Assembly: GCA_023460795.1 (NCBI GenBank)
Contig: JAEWPC010000059.1
Coordinates: forward strand, 62,001 to 126,000
Direction: 5' to 3'
DNA: 64,000 nucleotides
Source: Bacillota bacterium
Lineage (GTDB): Bacteria > Bacillota > Bacilli > Paenibacillales > Paenibacillaceae
The notes under the pieces were generated by a model. The model had not been told where the DNA came from. It saw nothing but the letters and a program-made list of their open reading frames with translations, and did not search any database. Each line of letters begins with the position of its first letter. Position 1 is the stretch's first letter. Shown here piece by piece: positions 33,374 through 42,298 of this stretch. Both the position numbers and the translations under genes were made by a program.

Positions 33374-35176
33374 GTGGATACCAAGCTTGGAATGGCGGTC
33401 CTTCTCCTGATGGCGACGGCGCTGATGATGTTCGTCGCGCTATTATGTTATCGAAATCGGCATTTGCCGATGGCCAAGTCGATCGTGTGGACGATGGCCG
33501 CGGCCTCCTTCTACGCGATCGGATATGCGTTCGAGGTGCTCGGCAGCACATTGGGCGAAGTGAAGTTGGCGCTGCAAATCGAATACGTCGGCATCCCGTT
33601 CGTCTCGACGCTGTGGCTGCTGCAGATCATCCAGCTTGCCAATATCGGAGCCCGATACCGCAAGCTGCTGACGGTCGCGCTGTTCGTCGTCCCGACGCTC
33701 GTGTTCGTCGTCCATTTGACGAACGACTGGCATGGGCTATATTTTACGCGATACGAGCTTAACTTGAACGGAACGATGCCGCTTTACGACACGGTCAAAG
33801 GACCTTGGTACACCGTACACGGCTTGTACAGTTATTTGGTCATGTTCTTCGGCATGGCGCTGTTCGTCCCGATGTATATTCAATCGCTTCCGAACGTGCG
33901 CAAGCAGATCGTCATTCTGTTCCTGGGAGCCATCGCGCCGATGCTGTTCAATATGGCGCTTTGGTTCGGCGTAACCGTCGATCTGACGCCGTTCGGCTTC
34001 GCGATTACCGGCATCACGTACGCCTGGGGAGTTCTGCGCTTCAATCTGCTGCGTCTGACGCCGCTCGCGCTCGCCAAAGTATTCGAGACGATCGGAGACG
34101 GCGTCGTGCTGTTCGATTCGGACGAACGAATCGTCAATTATAACAAGGCCGCCGTAGCCGTGCTGCCGGAGCTAAGCCTGATGCGGAAGCAAGCGACCGC
34201 CGCGAGCGAGGTGCTGTCGGCCAGGCCGGAGCTGGTCGCGAGGCTTCGCGCGGCGAGCGACGGAGACGAGCGTTTCCCGATCGATACGCAGGACGAGAAC
34301 GGCAGACAATACTACAGCTGCAGCTTGTCGTTCCTCTACGGTTCGACGAACGAGCCCATCGGCAAGCTGCTTATTCTAAGCGATATTACCGAGTTGAAAG
34401 AGAACGAGGCGAGACTGCGCGAGAACGCCCGTCAGCTGTCCGAGCTGAACGCGTTCAAGGACAAGCTGTTCACCGTCGTCACTCACGATATCCGCGATCC
34501 GATCGCGCTTCTCGTCAGCTTGACCGAGCTGCTCGGCGACGAGATGACTTTAGCCGACGGCGAACAGGCGGAGCTGCTGCGCGAGCTTCGGGGGCAGGTG
34601 CAAAGCACGTTCCAGCTCGTCGATAACTTGCTCGATTGGTATCGGAGCCAGAAGGGGAAAGTTTCATTCCGCCCGATCAGTTGGAACTTGCGGCAAATCG
34701 TCCGTCAGGCGATGTCGTTGGCAGGCACGAAGGCAGGCATGAAGAGAATCGAGATCATAGAGCGCATCGACGAGAAGCTGTCCGTCTTCGCCGATAAGGA
34801 AATGCTCGAATTGATACTCCGCAACCTCCTCTCGAATGCGATCAAATATACCGGAATCGGCGGCAGCATCGAGATCGAGGCCGTTCCGGGCCATTCGTCG
34901 GTCACCGTATCGGTCCGCGATAACGGCATTGGCATGGATGAACAGACGATGCGGCTTCTTCGCACGGAGGAGCCGTTCTTCAAGCTGCCGATATTCGAGG
35001 ACGAGACGGGGGACGCGAGATTCGGCCTCGTGCTTACCCGCGAATTCGTGCGCATTCATGGCGGCAAGCTTTGGTTCGAGAGCGCGCCCGGCGCCGGAAC
35101 GACTTTCTCGTTCTCCTTGCCGACCTCGGCGGGCATCCGGGAACCGAACGATAGGAACGGAGGCGAAAGCGCTTGA
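33374..35176 (+). CDS. 7TM-domain sensor histidine kinase
   Basis: A 600-residue kinase. Residues 1-220 are seven hydrophobic helices of the His-kinase N-terminal 7TM type (YAIGYAFEVLGSTLGEVKLALQIEYVGIPFVSTLWLL is characteristic). A PAS-like domain (~230-345, IGDGVVLFDSDERIVNYNKAAV) and a short coiled coil follow. The HisKA domain carries phospho-His in FTVVTHDIRDPIALLV (~373), then HATPase (NLLSNAIKYT, VRDNGIGM, RFGLVLTREFV). In the G2 box the usual GLGLxI is FGLVLTRE, a mild deviation. The start is GTG 33374 behind GAGGGGGA. It overlaps the response regulator by four bases. Confidence 0.9.
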   Translation: MDTKLGMAVLLLMATALMMFVALLCYRNRHLPMAKSIVWTMAAASFYAIGYAFEVLGSTLGEVKLALQIEYVGIPFVSTLWLLQIIQLANIGARYRKLLTVALFVVPTLVFVVHLTNDWHGLYFTRYELNLNGTMPLYDTVKGPWYTVHGLYSYLVMFFGMALFVPMYIQSLPNVRKQIVILFLGAIAPMLFNMALWFGVTVDLTPFGFAITGITYAWGVLRFNLLRLTPLALAKVFETIGDGVVLFDSDERIVNYNKAAVAVLPELSLMRKQATAASEVLSARPELVARLRAASDGDERFPIDTQDENGRQYYSCSLSFLYGSTNEPIGKLLILSDITELKENEARLRENARQLSELNAFKDKLFTVVTHDIRDPIALLVSLTELLGDEMTLADGEQAELLRELRGQVQSTFQLVDNLLDWYRSQKGKVSFRPISWNLRQIVRQAMSLAGTKAGMKRIEIIERIDEKLSVFADKEMLELILRNLLSNAIKYTGIGGSIEIEAVPGHSSVTVSVRDNGIGMDEQTMRLLRTEEPFFKLPIFEDETGDARFGLVLTREFVRIHGGKLWFESAPGAGTTFSFSLPTSAGIREPNDRNGGESA

Positions 35177-36309
35177 GAACGATATTGGTGGACGATGAAC
35201 CTGCGATGCATTTGATTCTGCGCAAAATGCTAGCCAAGCTGCCCGGCGTGCAAGTGGCCGGCGCTTTCCGGGACGCGGAGTCGGCGCTTGCTTACCTGCG
35301 CGTCAATCCGGATATCGGACTGGTGTTCGCGGATATATCGATGCAAGGAGAGAACGGGCTGATGTTCGCGGCCAAGCTGGAGGCGCTGGAGCTGCCCGTG
35401 CAGGTCGTGTTCGTCACTTCCCATAAGGAATTCGCTTTGGAAGCGTACGATCTGACCGTGCTCGATTACTTGGTAAAGCCCGTGTCTCAGGAACGGCTGG
35501 CGCGGACGGTACAGCGGGCGTTAACCTACGATCTGGCCAAGAAATCTTCACATGAAGCGAATGCGGCACCTGCCCAATTCGTCGTAACGGCGCTTGGAGA
35601 CATGACCATCAGCAACGGAACGAGCCGGATCAAATGGACTTCGCGCAAATGCACGGAGCTATTCGCCTACTTGCTCCTCAATCGGGGCAAACGCATTCCT
35701 CGCTCAAGGCTGCTCGCCGACATTTTCGGAGACTCGGAGCAATCGGCGGGGGCGGTCAATTACTTAAATACGACGGTGTACCAATTGCGCAAATCGCTCG
35801 AATCGCTCGGCGCGCAGGGCGCGATCCGTTCGGAGAACGACGGCTACGCCCTGGAATGGAAGGAGCCCGTCATCGATTTCGCCGATTTCGAGAGAGAAGT
35901 CGAAGCGTTGCCGATCATCGATGCCGGCAACATCGACGCGGCCATCCGGACGGAACGGTTATATACGGGGGAGTTGTTCGGAGATAAAGCTTACCTATGG
36001 GCGACGAGCGAAACGGAGCGTTACGCGGGTCTTTACGCTTCGTTCGCCCGAAGGCTCGCCGACGCGTTTCTTCAGCAGGGAGACCCGTCGGCCGCGTCGA
36101 AGCTGTTGCTCAAGCTGAAGGAGCACAATCCGTTCGACGAATCGATCGTCCGTCAGCTCATCGCGATTCGGAATCGGCTAGGAGACATCAAAGGTTCTAC
36201 CGATCTCTATCGCGATTACGTAAAGCTGCTCGATCAAGAACTGGGCATTCGTCCGTCGGAGGAACTGACTCGGGAGTACGAATCCTTCTCGGCATCGTCC
36301 GATGCCTAG
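35173..36309 (+). CDS. response regulator with BTAD (SARP-like) output domain
   Basis: A 378-residue regulator. The receiver domain (1-118) has VDDE (6-9), D54 in FADISMQGENG and K in LDYLVKPVS. Residues ~140-230 are a winged-helix DNA-binding domain (KWTSRKCTELFAYLLLNRGKRIPRSRLLADIFGD...VNYLNTTVYQLRKSLE). About 235-375 are the bacterial transcriptional activation domain of helical TPR-like hairpins (ERLYTGELFGDKAYLWATSETERYAGLYASFARRLADAFLQQGD). This REC-wHTH-BTAD order is known from Gram-positive 7TM-kinase partners. The start is TTG 35173 within the kinase end. Confidence 0.9.
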   Translation: MRTILVDDEPAMHLILRKMLAKLPGVQVAGAFRDAESALAYLRVNPDIGLVFADISMQGENGLMFAAKLEALELPVQVVFVTSHKEFALEAYDLTVLDYLVKPVSQERLARTVQRALTYDLAKKSSHEANAAPAQFVVTALGDMTISNGTSRIKWTSRKCTELFAYLLLNRGKRIPRSRLLADIFGDSEQSAGAVNYLNTTVYQLRKSLESLGAQGAIRSENDGYALEWKEPVIDFADFEREVEALPIIDAGNIDAAIRTERLYTGELFGDKAYLWATSETERYAGLYASFARRLADAFLQQGDPSAASKLLLKLKEHNPFDESIVRQLIAIRNRLGDIKGSTDLYRDYVKLLDQELGIRPSEELTREYESFSASSDA

Positions 36310-36313
36310 AGAG

Positions 36314-36345
36314 AACCGCGAAGCCTCATGGCTTCGCGGTTTTTG
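36314..36345 (+). terminator. intrinsic terminator
   Basis: Stem AACCGCGAAGCC/GGCTTCGCGGTT with loop TCAT and a TTTTT tail, five bases after the BTAD regulator stop. It separates the kinase-BTAD operon from the hybrid kinase operon. Confidence 0.88.
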
Positions 36346-36451
36346 CTCGTCTGGGCGCGCCAATCGACCGATCTTTCATTATTCTTTTATTCGCTTTTAG
36401 TAGACTATCAGAATAATGTTCGAACATGTCGATATGCCGAAGGTGGGTATC

Positions 36452-39400
36452 GTGGTCAATTTTACGGTTGCGGGCATTCTGTCCGTCGCGTTGCTGATTA
36501 CCCTGTTTCTTGCCGTCTTTACGCTGTTGTACTGCCAGAGCTCCAAGAAGACGTATTTTATTCTGCTGTCCGTGTCCGTCTTTCTCTTCGTGCTTGGTTA
36601 CCTGTTGGAGGTTACGGCAACGACTTCGGATGGCGGAATGGCGGCTACGAAGGTCATGTATATGGGGTCAGCGTTCTTCTCTCCGCTGTTTCTTCTGTTC
36701 GTGGCGGATTACTGCGAAGCGCGGATTTCAAAGCCGCTCATTCTCGTCCCGCTCTTGTCGATTCCATCATTCGTGATCGTGCTGGTCTGGACATCCGAGT
36801 ATCACACTCTCATCTATTCCGCTTACTCCTATATCGTGGATGCGCCGATTCATCGTCTAGCAGTGGAACCGGGTTCGCTATACTATTTGAATCATGTGTT
36901 CGCGTTGCTGTGCATGATCGCGGCAGGCGGAATATTAATTCACAGATTGATTCATTGGGGCAAGCGGTACAGATTACAGCTATTACTCTTGGTCATTGGC
37001 GTGATCACTCCGGTCCTCGCCAATATTTTGTACGTAGTCAAGCTTAACGTGTTCGGGATCAACTACACGCCGGTGTCCCTCGTTATATTAAACCTGCTCT
37101 TCTTTATCAATATCATCCGCTACGACATCTTCGACATCCTGCCCCAAGCATCCGCTATGGCGCTAAATTCCATCCGGGAAGCCTTCGTGCTGATTGATAA
37201 AGATAGGCTGTTCGTAAGCGCCAACCCGGCTGCTTATCGGGTTATGCCGGGGCTATCCCAACTTCACAAGGGCCGTGAAATAACGGAGATCGGCGATTGG
37301 CCGCAGGAGCTGACCAAGCTGACCGATCATACGAACGCGGATATACGATTTTCCGTCAGGACCGATACCGAACGATTTTATGGAGCAAGCGTGAGCGCCG
37401 TCATCACGGAGAAGAAGGAGATGGCAGGTTGGATTATTCTGATTCAGGATAGAACGCTCAACGAGGAAAATGTCGCCTTGCAACGGTTGGATAAGCTGAA
37501 GGATGAATTTCTGGCCAATACGTCTCACGAGCTTCGAACGCCGCTGCACGGCATTATCGGCATCGCCGAATCGCTCGCGGCCGGCGCGGCCGGCCCGTTG
37601 CCCGAACGAGCGATGAATCATATCGCGATGATCGGCGCCAGCGGCAAACGGCTGGCTTCGCTTGTCGACGACATTCTCGATTTCTCGAAGCTGCGCCACG
37701 AGGAGATCGCGCTGCGGCGTCAAGCGGTCGATATGCATCAGAGCGTCGAGGTGGTGACGACGGTGCTGAGGCCGTTATGGCAAGCGAAGTCGCTGCGATT
37801 GGATAATTACCTGCCGGTGAATTGTTATGTAGATGGCGACGAGGGGCGCATTCATCAAATTCTATATAATCTCATCGGGAACGCGATCAAATTTACGACG
37901 GAGGGGTCGATCGAAGTGACGGCGGAGCGAACGGTGCTCGGGTGGACCGTGCATGTTGCAGACACCGGCATCGGTATTGCGCCGGAGCAGCAACCGTTCA
38001 TTTTCGAATCGTTCGCTCAGGGAAGCGGTTCGATTGCCAGGGATTACGGCGGCACCGGTCTAGGGCTCTCTATCTCGAAGAAACTGGTCGAGCTGCAAGG
38101 CGGCAGCCTTACCGTCTCTTCGGTTGTCGGAGAAGGCTCGACGTTCTCGTTCGAGCTTCCGGCTGCGGAATTGCCGCAGGAATCGGAAGCGATGGCAAGT
38201 CTCCCCTCTGACGGGAGCTGGCGGTTGCCGTTGACGGAAGCGCAAGTGGAGATCGCGGCGTTTGTTGTTCAGGCGGACAACGCCGGTATTGTCGACCGGG
38301 ACGACTCGGGTTCGGTCATCGCCGCGGCGGCATCGTCGCTCTCGTGTATTCTCGTTGTCGACGATGAACCGGTTAATCTGCAAGTATTGGACAGTTTTCT
38401 GACGATGGAAGGATACCGCGTCGTTCAAGCTTCAAGCGCGTTCCAGGCTCTGTCGTTGATCCACGATGGACTCCAACCGGATCTGCTCCTTCTTGACGTC
38501 ATGATGCCGCGCATGTCCGGATATGAGCTCTGTTTGAAGCTGCGCTCGGACTATGCTTCGCGCAGTCGGCTGCCGATCCTGCTATTGACGGCCAGAGGCT
38601 TGACGGAGGACCTGGTCGAAGGCTTCAGCTCCGGCGCCAACGATTATCTTAGCAAGCCGATCTCTCGGCAAGAGCTGCTTGCGCGAGTCAAGCTGCATTT
38701 GCAGCTGGCGCAATGGAACAGCTCGCTGGAGAACGAGTTGTTGCAGCGCACGCTAGCGATCCGCAACCTGCTCGACGAGGCGGGGCAAGGGTTCCTCTCG
38801 GTGGCAGAGGAGTTGCTTGTCATGCCGGAATACAGTGTCGAATGCGAGCGAATATTCGAAGCGCAGTTGACCGGGCAGCCGTTCGCTTCTCTGGTTTACC
38901 CGGCGGATCTGACCGATCGACGGTTTCTGGAAGAACTGCTGCTGCAGATCATTCGCGAGCAGGATGAGTTGCAGGTCGCCATGCTGCTCACGCTGTTGCC
39001 TGGCGAGGTCGAGATTAAGGGCAAGCAAGTTGAATTTCAGTATAAGAAACTGGGCAGCGAAGCCGGATTGCCCGATCGAATCATGGTGATTACGACGGAT
39101 ATTAGCGACCGGCATCAACTGGAGCAGTCGATGGAGAGAGAGCGGCGCATGCTGCGGATGGTCGTGCGCGTCGTGGCGCACTATGCGATGTTCAAGGAAT
39201 TGATGGGGGACTATCGGCGATTTGCGACTGCCGGCATCCGCGAGCTCCTTGCGAAGGATGGGGCGATGGAAGAGCGGATCGACGAGATGATGCGCGATGT
39301 CCATACGCTTAAGGGCAATTTTGCCCAGCTTGACTTTATAGTGGTGGTTGAAAAGCTGCACGCTTTCGAATCGCAATTGCTAGAGTGGCGCAAGCGAATG

Positions 39401-40231
39401 GAGGGGGAGAGCGGAGCGGGATTGGCGGCTGGTTTTTTTGCCGAATGGGTGACGGAAATCGATTACGCCGGCTGGCTGGAAGCGGATATGCAGGTGTTGC
39501 GCGAGGCGCTCGGCGATTCGTTCGCCGACGAAGCCGAGACGGTCGCCGTGAAGAAGACGAAGCTGCTCCATCTCCAGCGCAAGGTTGCCGAGCTGTTCCA
39601 AGGCTCCGAAGGCGCTTGGATTATCGACGAATTGAAGAGGCTCCATTATAAGCCGTTCCGCGATCTGCTGGCGATCTATCCGGATTACGTTCAGCGACTG
39701 GCGGCCAATCTCGGCAAGACGGTGTATCCCGTAGCCATCGCCGGCGGCGAATTCACGGTCGATCACGAACGATATCTACCGCTTGCCCGCGCGCTTAGCC
39801 ATGTGTTCGCCAACATGGTCGATCACGGCATCGAGACGTCGGAGGATCGCGCTTCGATCGGCAAGGATACGTTCGGTACGATATCGTGCCGAATCGATGA
39901 GAGCGACGGGCGGGTGACGATCACGATTGCGAATGACGGCAGCGTCATCGATACGGCGGACATCCGGCGCATCGCGCTTATAAGAGAGCTAGCGACCGCC
40001 GCGGAGTTCGACGCAGCCAGTCGCGCGGAGCAGTACAAGTATCTTTTCCACGAGTCGTTCTCGACGAAGCCGACCGTCAGCTACATCTCCGGACGCGGCT
40101 ACGGATTAAGCGCGGTTAAGCATGCGATAGAGGCGCTGGATGGCGACTATACGGTCGTAAGCGATGCCGAACAAGGAACGATATTCCGGTTTACGGTGCC
40201 AAATTCAGGAGGCGAGAACCCATGGCAATGA
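36452..40231 (+). CDS. giant 7TM hybrid histidine kinase with Hpt and CheA-like ATPase module
   Basis: About 1259 residues. Order: seven helices (1-215, related to the neighbouring kinase), PAS-like (~225-335), HisKA with phospho-His in ANTSHELRTPLHGII (~358), HATPase (NLIGNAIKFT, ADTGIGI, GGTGLGLSISKKL), receiver (~640-765, phospho-Asp in LLLLDVMMPRMSG, SKPIS), a ~120-residue linker domain, Hpt with DVHTLKGNFAQLDF (~950), and a second ATPase domain with the CheA-type N-box HVFANMVDHGIE (~1120). GTG 36452 is preferred (AAGGTGGG upstream); an in-frame ATG at 36416 has no ribosome site. The stop overlaps the CheY-STAS-like gene. Confidence 0.88.
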   Translation: MVNFTVAGILSVALLITLFLAVFTLLYCQSSKKTYFILLSVSVFLFVLGYLLEVTATTSDGGMAATKVMYMGSAFFSPLFLLFVADYCEARISKPLILVPLLSIPSFVIVLVWTSEYHTLIYSAYSYIVDAPIHRLAVEPGSLYYLNHVFALLCMIAAGGILIHRLIHWGKRYRLQLLLLVIGVITPVLANILYVVKLNVFGINYTPVSLVILNLLFFINIIRYDIFDILPQASAMALNSIREAFVLIDKDRLFVSANPAAYRVMPGLSQLHKGREITEIGDWPQELTKLTDHTNADIRFSVRTDTERFYGASVSAVITEKKEMAGWIILIQDRTLNEENVALQRLDKLKDEFLANTSHELRTPLHGIIGIAESLAAGAAGPLPERAMNHIAMIGASGKRLASLVDDILDFSKLRHEEIALRRQAVDMHQSVEVVTTVLRPLWQAKSLRLDNYLPVNCYVDGDEGRIHQILYNLIGNAIKFTTEGSIEVTAERTVLGWTVHVADTGIGIAPEQQPFIFESFAQGSGSIARDYGGTGLGLSISKKLVELQGGSLTVSSVVGEGSTFSFELPAAELPQESEAMASLPSDGSWRLPLTEAQVEIAAFVVQADNAGIVDRDDSGSVIAAAASSLSCILVVDDEPVNLQVLDSFLTMEGYRVVQASSAFQALSLIHDGLQPDLLLLDVMMPRMSGYELCLKLRSDYASRSRLPILLLTARGLTEDLVEGFSSGANDYLSKPISRQELLARVKLHLQLAQWNSSLENELLQRTLAIRNLLDEAGQGFLSVAEELLVMPEYSVECERIFEAQLTGQPFASLVYPADLTDRRFLEELLLQIIREQDELQVAMLLTLLPGEVEIKGKQVEFQYKKLGSEAGLPDRIMVITTDISDRHQLEQSMERERRMLRMVVRVVAHYAMFKELMGDYRRFATAGIRELLAKDGAMEERIDEMMRDVHTLKGNFAQLDFIVVVEKLHAFESQLLEWRKRMEGESGAGLAAGFFAEWVTEIDYAGWLEADMQVLREALGDSFADEAETVAVKKTKLLHLQRKVAELFQGSEGAWIIDELKRLHYKPFRDLLAIYPDYVQRLAANLGKTVYPVAIAGGEFTVDHERYLPLARALSHVFANMVDHGIETSEDRASIGKDTFGTISCRIDESDGRVTITIANDGSVIDTADIRRIALIRELATAAEFDAASRAEQYKYLFHESFSTKPTVSYISGRGYGLSAVKHAIEALDGDYTVVSDAEQGTIFRFTVPNSGGENPWQ

Positions 40232-41040
40232 TTATGATAGTCGACGATTCTTCGATTATAAGACGCAACTTGCGCGAGATTCTCGAAGAGAGCGGCCACG
40301 AGGTAGTGGCCGAAGCTCAGAGTGGCGATGAGGCGCTTGAACTGTACCGCAACCATAGAATCGATCTGGTGACGATGGATATTCAGATGCCAGGCAAAAG
40401 CGGAATAGAGGCGGTGCGGATGATCAAAGCGTTCGATCCGGAGGCACGCATCGTGATGATCAGCTCGGTCGAGCAACGCAACTTGATCTACGAAGCGATC
40501 AAGCTTGGCGCAAAGCATTATATCATTAAGCCGTTTACAAGAGAGAAAGTGGACGAGGTCATGAAGTCCATTCTGCCCGAGTCGTTAATCTCCGTACCGG
40601 CGCCTGCTGCGAAAGAGACAAGCCGTCAGGCGACGAGTGACCCCGAACCGGATACGGCGGCGGCAAAATCCAAATCCAAGACTGCATATGAGAAAATCGT
40701 CGACCCGCAAGCGATCGGTTTACCGTTCGACGTCAGCATGGAGAGCGGGAAAATCATTTTTACGCTGTACAAATACGTCACGGAGCATACGCTGCCGTAT
40801 TTGGCTGGGTGTCTGCAAGGCTTGTTGCATATCTATAACGCCAAATATGTGATCGTATTGGAAAAAGTATCGGTGTCGCAAGACGCCGCGCTGCAGCCGT
40901 TCATCGACTTCATCCGCATCGTGCTCAGCCGCAGAGGCACGGTCGCCGTCGTCGCCGAGGAGAACAATCAGTATATTGTGCTGAAGTCGAAGCTGAATAC
41001 CGAAGTGTACAAGTCCGTGAAGGAGATCAGCTGGTATTAA
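40222..41040 (+). CDS. CheY-like receiver fused to a STAS-like domain
   Basis: A 272-residue protein. The receiver (1-120) is CheY-like: VDDSSIIRRNLREIL (8-22), D53 in TMDIQMPGKSG, S/T in VMISSV and K in YIIKPFT. After an Ala/Ser/Lys-rich linker (~130-160), residues 165-272 (DVSMESGKIIFTLYKYVTEHTLPYLAGCLQGLL...YVIVLEKVSVSQDAALQPFIDFIRIVLSRRGTVAVVAEE) have the alternating strand/helix pattern of STAS domains, though the identification is tentative. AGGAGGCGAGAA precedes the ATG inside the end of the hybrid kinase gene, so it is the obvious receiver for the CheA-like module. There is no DNA-binding domain. Confidence 0.82.
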   Translation: MAMIMIVDDSSIIRRNLREILEESGHEVVAEAQSGDEALELYRNHRIDLVTMDIQMPGKSGIEAVRMIKAFDPEARIVMISSVEQRNLIYEAIKLGAKHYIIKPFTREKVDEVMKSILPESLISVPAPAAKETSRQATSDPEPDTAAAKSKSKTAYEKIVDPQAIGLPFDVSMESGKIIFTLYKYVTEHTLPYLAGCLQGLLHIYNAKYVIVLEKVSVSQDAALQPFIDFIRIVLSRRGTVAVVAEENNQYIVLKSKLNTEVYKSVKEISWY

Positions 41041-41078
41041 GTAAGAAATAAGATCGTTAGAACGGAGTGAGTAATCCA

Positions 41079-41177
41079 ATGCCTATTGTCATCCGTAAGA
41101 TGCAAAGAGCTGTCGCGTTGCGCCATGTCCTCGTACGTTACCCGTACCTTTCTTCGGCGCGTAGATGGACCTTATAG
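41079..41177 (+). CDS. possible small protein or gene remnant
   Basis: A 32-codon frame beginning MPIVIRKMQRAVALRHVL with a good ribosome site (GGAGTGAG eight bases before the ATG), 38 bases after the CheY-STAS-like gene. It is basic and resembles nothing I recognise. It could be the truncated start of a former third gene of that operon, cut off by the repeat-element insertion that begins at 41226. Confidence 0.3.
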   Translation: MPIVIRKMQRAVALRHVLVRYPYLSSARRWTL

Positions 41178-41225
41178 AATTCGATGGCGTTCATGAGCAG
41201 AGGGTCAGTTTGACCCCATTTGGCG

Positions 41226-41402
41226 TTTGTACGATAATTCGTTCAAAGTGTCTCTTTGGGCCATCCGAGTCACGATACCGTATGAAAAATCGTACAGAAT
41301 GTCGCGCGAGGCAGTCAGTGACACTTATGTTGTACGATAAATCGTATAACGCTTCGTGGGTGGTCGTTCGTCGCTATCGGTTTGAACGAAATATCGTACA
41401 AA
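41226..41402. repeat. 177-bp terminal-inverted-repeat element, copy A
   Basis: The 22-base ends (41226-41247 and 41381-41402) are inverted copies differing at one position, centred on TGTACGATA and TTCGTTCA. Inside are two more palindromes of the TCGTAC type (around 41278-41297 and 41330-41349) and an AAGTGTC/GACACTT inverted pair, so the whole unit can fold into a branched structure. Copy B (42299-42475) is the same length in the same orientation, roughly 80-85% identical by eye. Together they flank a nuclease-like gene. No transposase is encoded inside, as in MITEs. Confidence 0.75.
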
Positions 41403-41450
41403 GTGGTATTCCCAAGGGCTCTTAATAGGGGCTGTGTACAAAAAACAGTT

Positions 41451-41464
41451 GCAACATATGTTGC
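41451..41464. promoter_or_regulatory. 14-bp palindrome upstream of nuclease-like gene
   Basis: GCAACATATGTTGC is a perfect palindrome about 110 bases before the gene, next to a possible -10 (TATATT/TATTCT around 41473). It may be an operator, perhaps for the gene's own C-terminal HTH. Confidence 0.35.
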
Positions 41465-41509
41465 GACTTCGTTATATTCTTATTAATCAAAATAATGCGG
41501 CGAAGCACG

Positions 41510-41554
41510 CCCCGGTAACCTTCCCATGTGAAGGGTTATCGGGGCTTATTTTTT
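41510..41554 (+). terminator. terminator-like hairpin in the leader of the nuclease-like gene
   Basis: CCCCGGTAACC (41510-41520) pairs with GGTTATCGGGG (41534-41544), and the loop arms CTTC/GAAG extend it; TTATTTTTT follows. It ends only 20 bases before the start codon of the next gene, downstream of a likely promoter. It could be an attenuator or leader structure for that gene, or the terminator of something upstream, but no coding gene directly precedes it. Confidence 0.55.
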
Positions 41555-41573
41555 GAAGAAAGGGAGATCTAGC

Positions 41574-42257
41574 ATGAGCTTCGAGATCGAGCATGAGAGG
41601 TGGTTGAAGTCACATTTGATGAAACGCCATGGTGAACGAAAAGACGCCCTGAGAAGAGGGCACGGATTCGGAAATCGCATGTTTGCTGAACAAATATGGT
41701 GGAATCTTCTGGGGAGTTTTGATGGTTTGCATCCGGAATATGAGGTTAAAGACTGGCGGGGGCGATCGTATTTTGTAGACTTTATGTGGATTTTAGGCAG
41801 CTTTCGTTTCATCATCGAAATCATGGATTATGGATCGCATGGCACGGACCGTTCGAAATATCGAAAGGATTTGAATAGAGAGTTGTATCTGCAATCGCAG
41901 GATTGTGTCGTGATCTCCATTTCACTGGATGAAATGAAAGAGAATCCAACGTTCGTGCTAGCAATGATTCGCAGCATTCTAGCGCCATATCTTGCAGCTA
42001 AGGAAGCGAAGGGTGAAAACCAACGTCGGAAATATACAAAAATCGAACGCCAGTTAATGAGACTGGCGATTCGAAATCATCGTATCCTTAGCCCATCAAG
42101 AGCGGCTGATGAACTTGAGGTCCATAAGCAAACGGCCATTAAGTACTGCCATAAGCTTGTGGAAAAAGGGAAATTCAGAGCCATTCCCTCAGGCGCCAAA
42201 GGTAAAGTATACAAATACGAGTATATTGGTTCTGTGCAAAGTGCTGATTTATTGTGA
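41574..42257 (+). CDS. putative PD-(D/E)XK-type nuclease with C-terminal winged helix
   Basis: A 227-residue protein, unnamed family. The middle region YFVDFMWILGSFRFIIEIMDYGSH...KYRKDLNRELYLQSQDCVVISISLDEMKENP follows the DUF559/Vsr-like layout (D, then E on the next strand, G.H, then D..R and a hydrophobic strand), which suggests an endonuclease-like fold; the canonical E-x-K/D-G is altered to EIMDYG. Residues ~160-215 (TKIERQLMRLAIRNHRILSPSRAADELEVHKQTAIKYCHKLVEKGKFRAI) form a winged HTH. Start ATG 41574 with AAAGGGAGAT upstream. It is bracketed by two 177-bp palindromic elements, which may be its targets or mobile boundaries. Confidence 0.6.
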   Translation: MSFEIEHERWLKSHLMKRHGERKDALRRGHGFGNRMFAEQIWWNLLGSFDGLHPEYEVKDWRGRSYFVDFMWILGSFRFIIEIMDYGSHGTDRSKYRKDLNRELYLQSQDCVVISISLDEMKENPTFVLAMIRSILAPYLAAKEAKGENQRRKYTKIERQLMRLAIRNHRILSPSRAADELEVHKQTAIKYCHKLVEKGKFRAIPSGAKGKVYKYEYIGSVQSADLL

Positions 42258-42298
42258 AGGTCGAATATCGTTGTCTCGTTAAGAGTCCGTCCCCGGGG

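Noticed and set aside
41165..41425. An 86-codon plus-strand frame across repeat copy A
   Set aside because: It lies over the palindromic element, has no ribosome site, and is not kept as the same open frame in copy B.
41574..42257. A restriction-modification or other known defence system
   Set aside because: No methyltransferase, helicase or other effector gene is adjacent; only a lone nuclease-like gene and repeats are seen.
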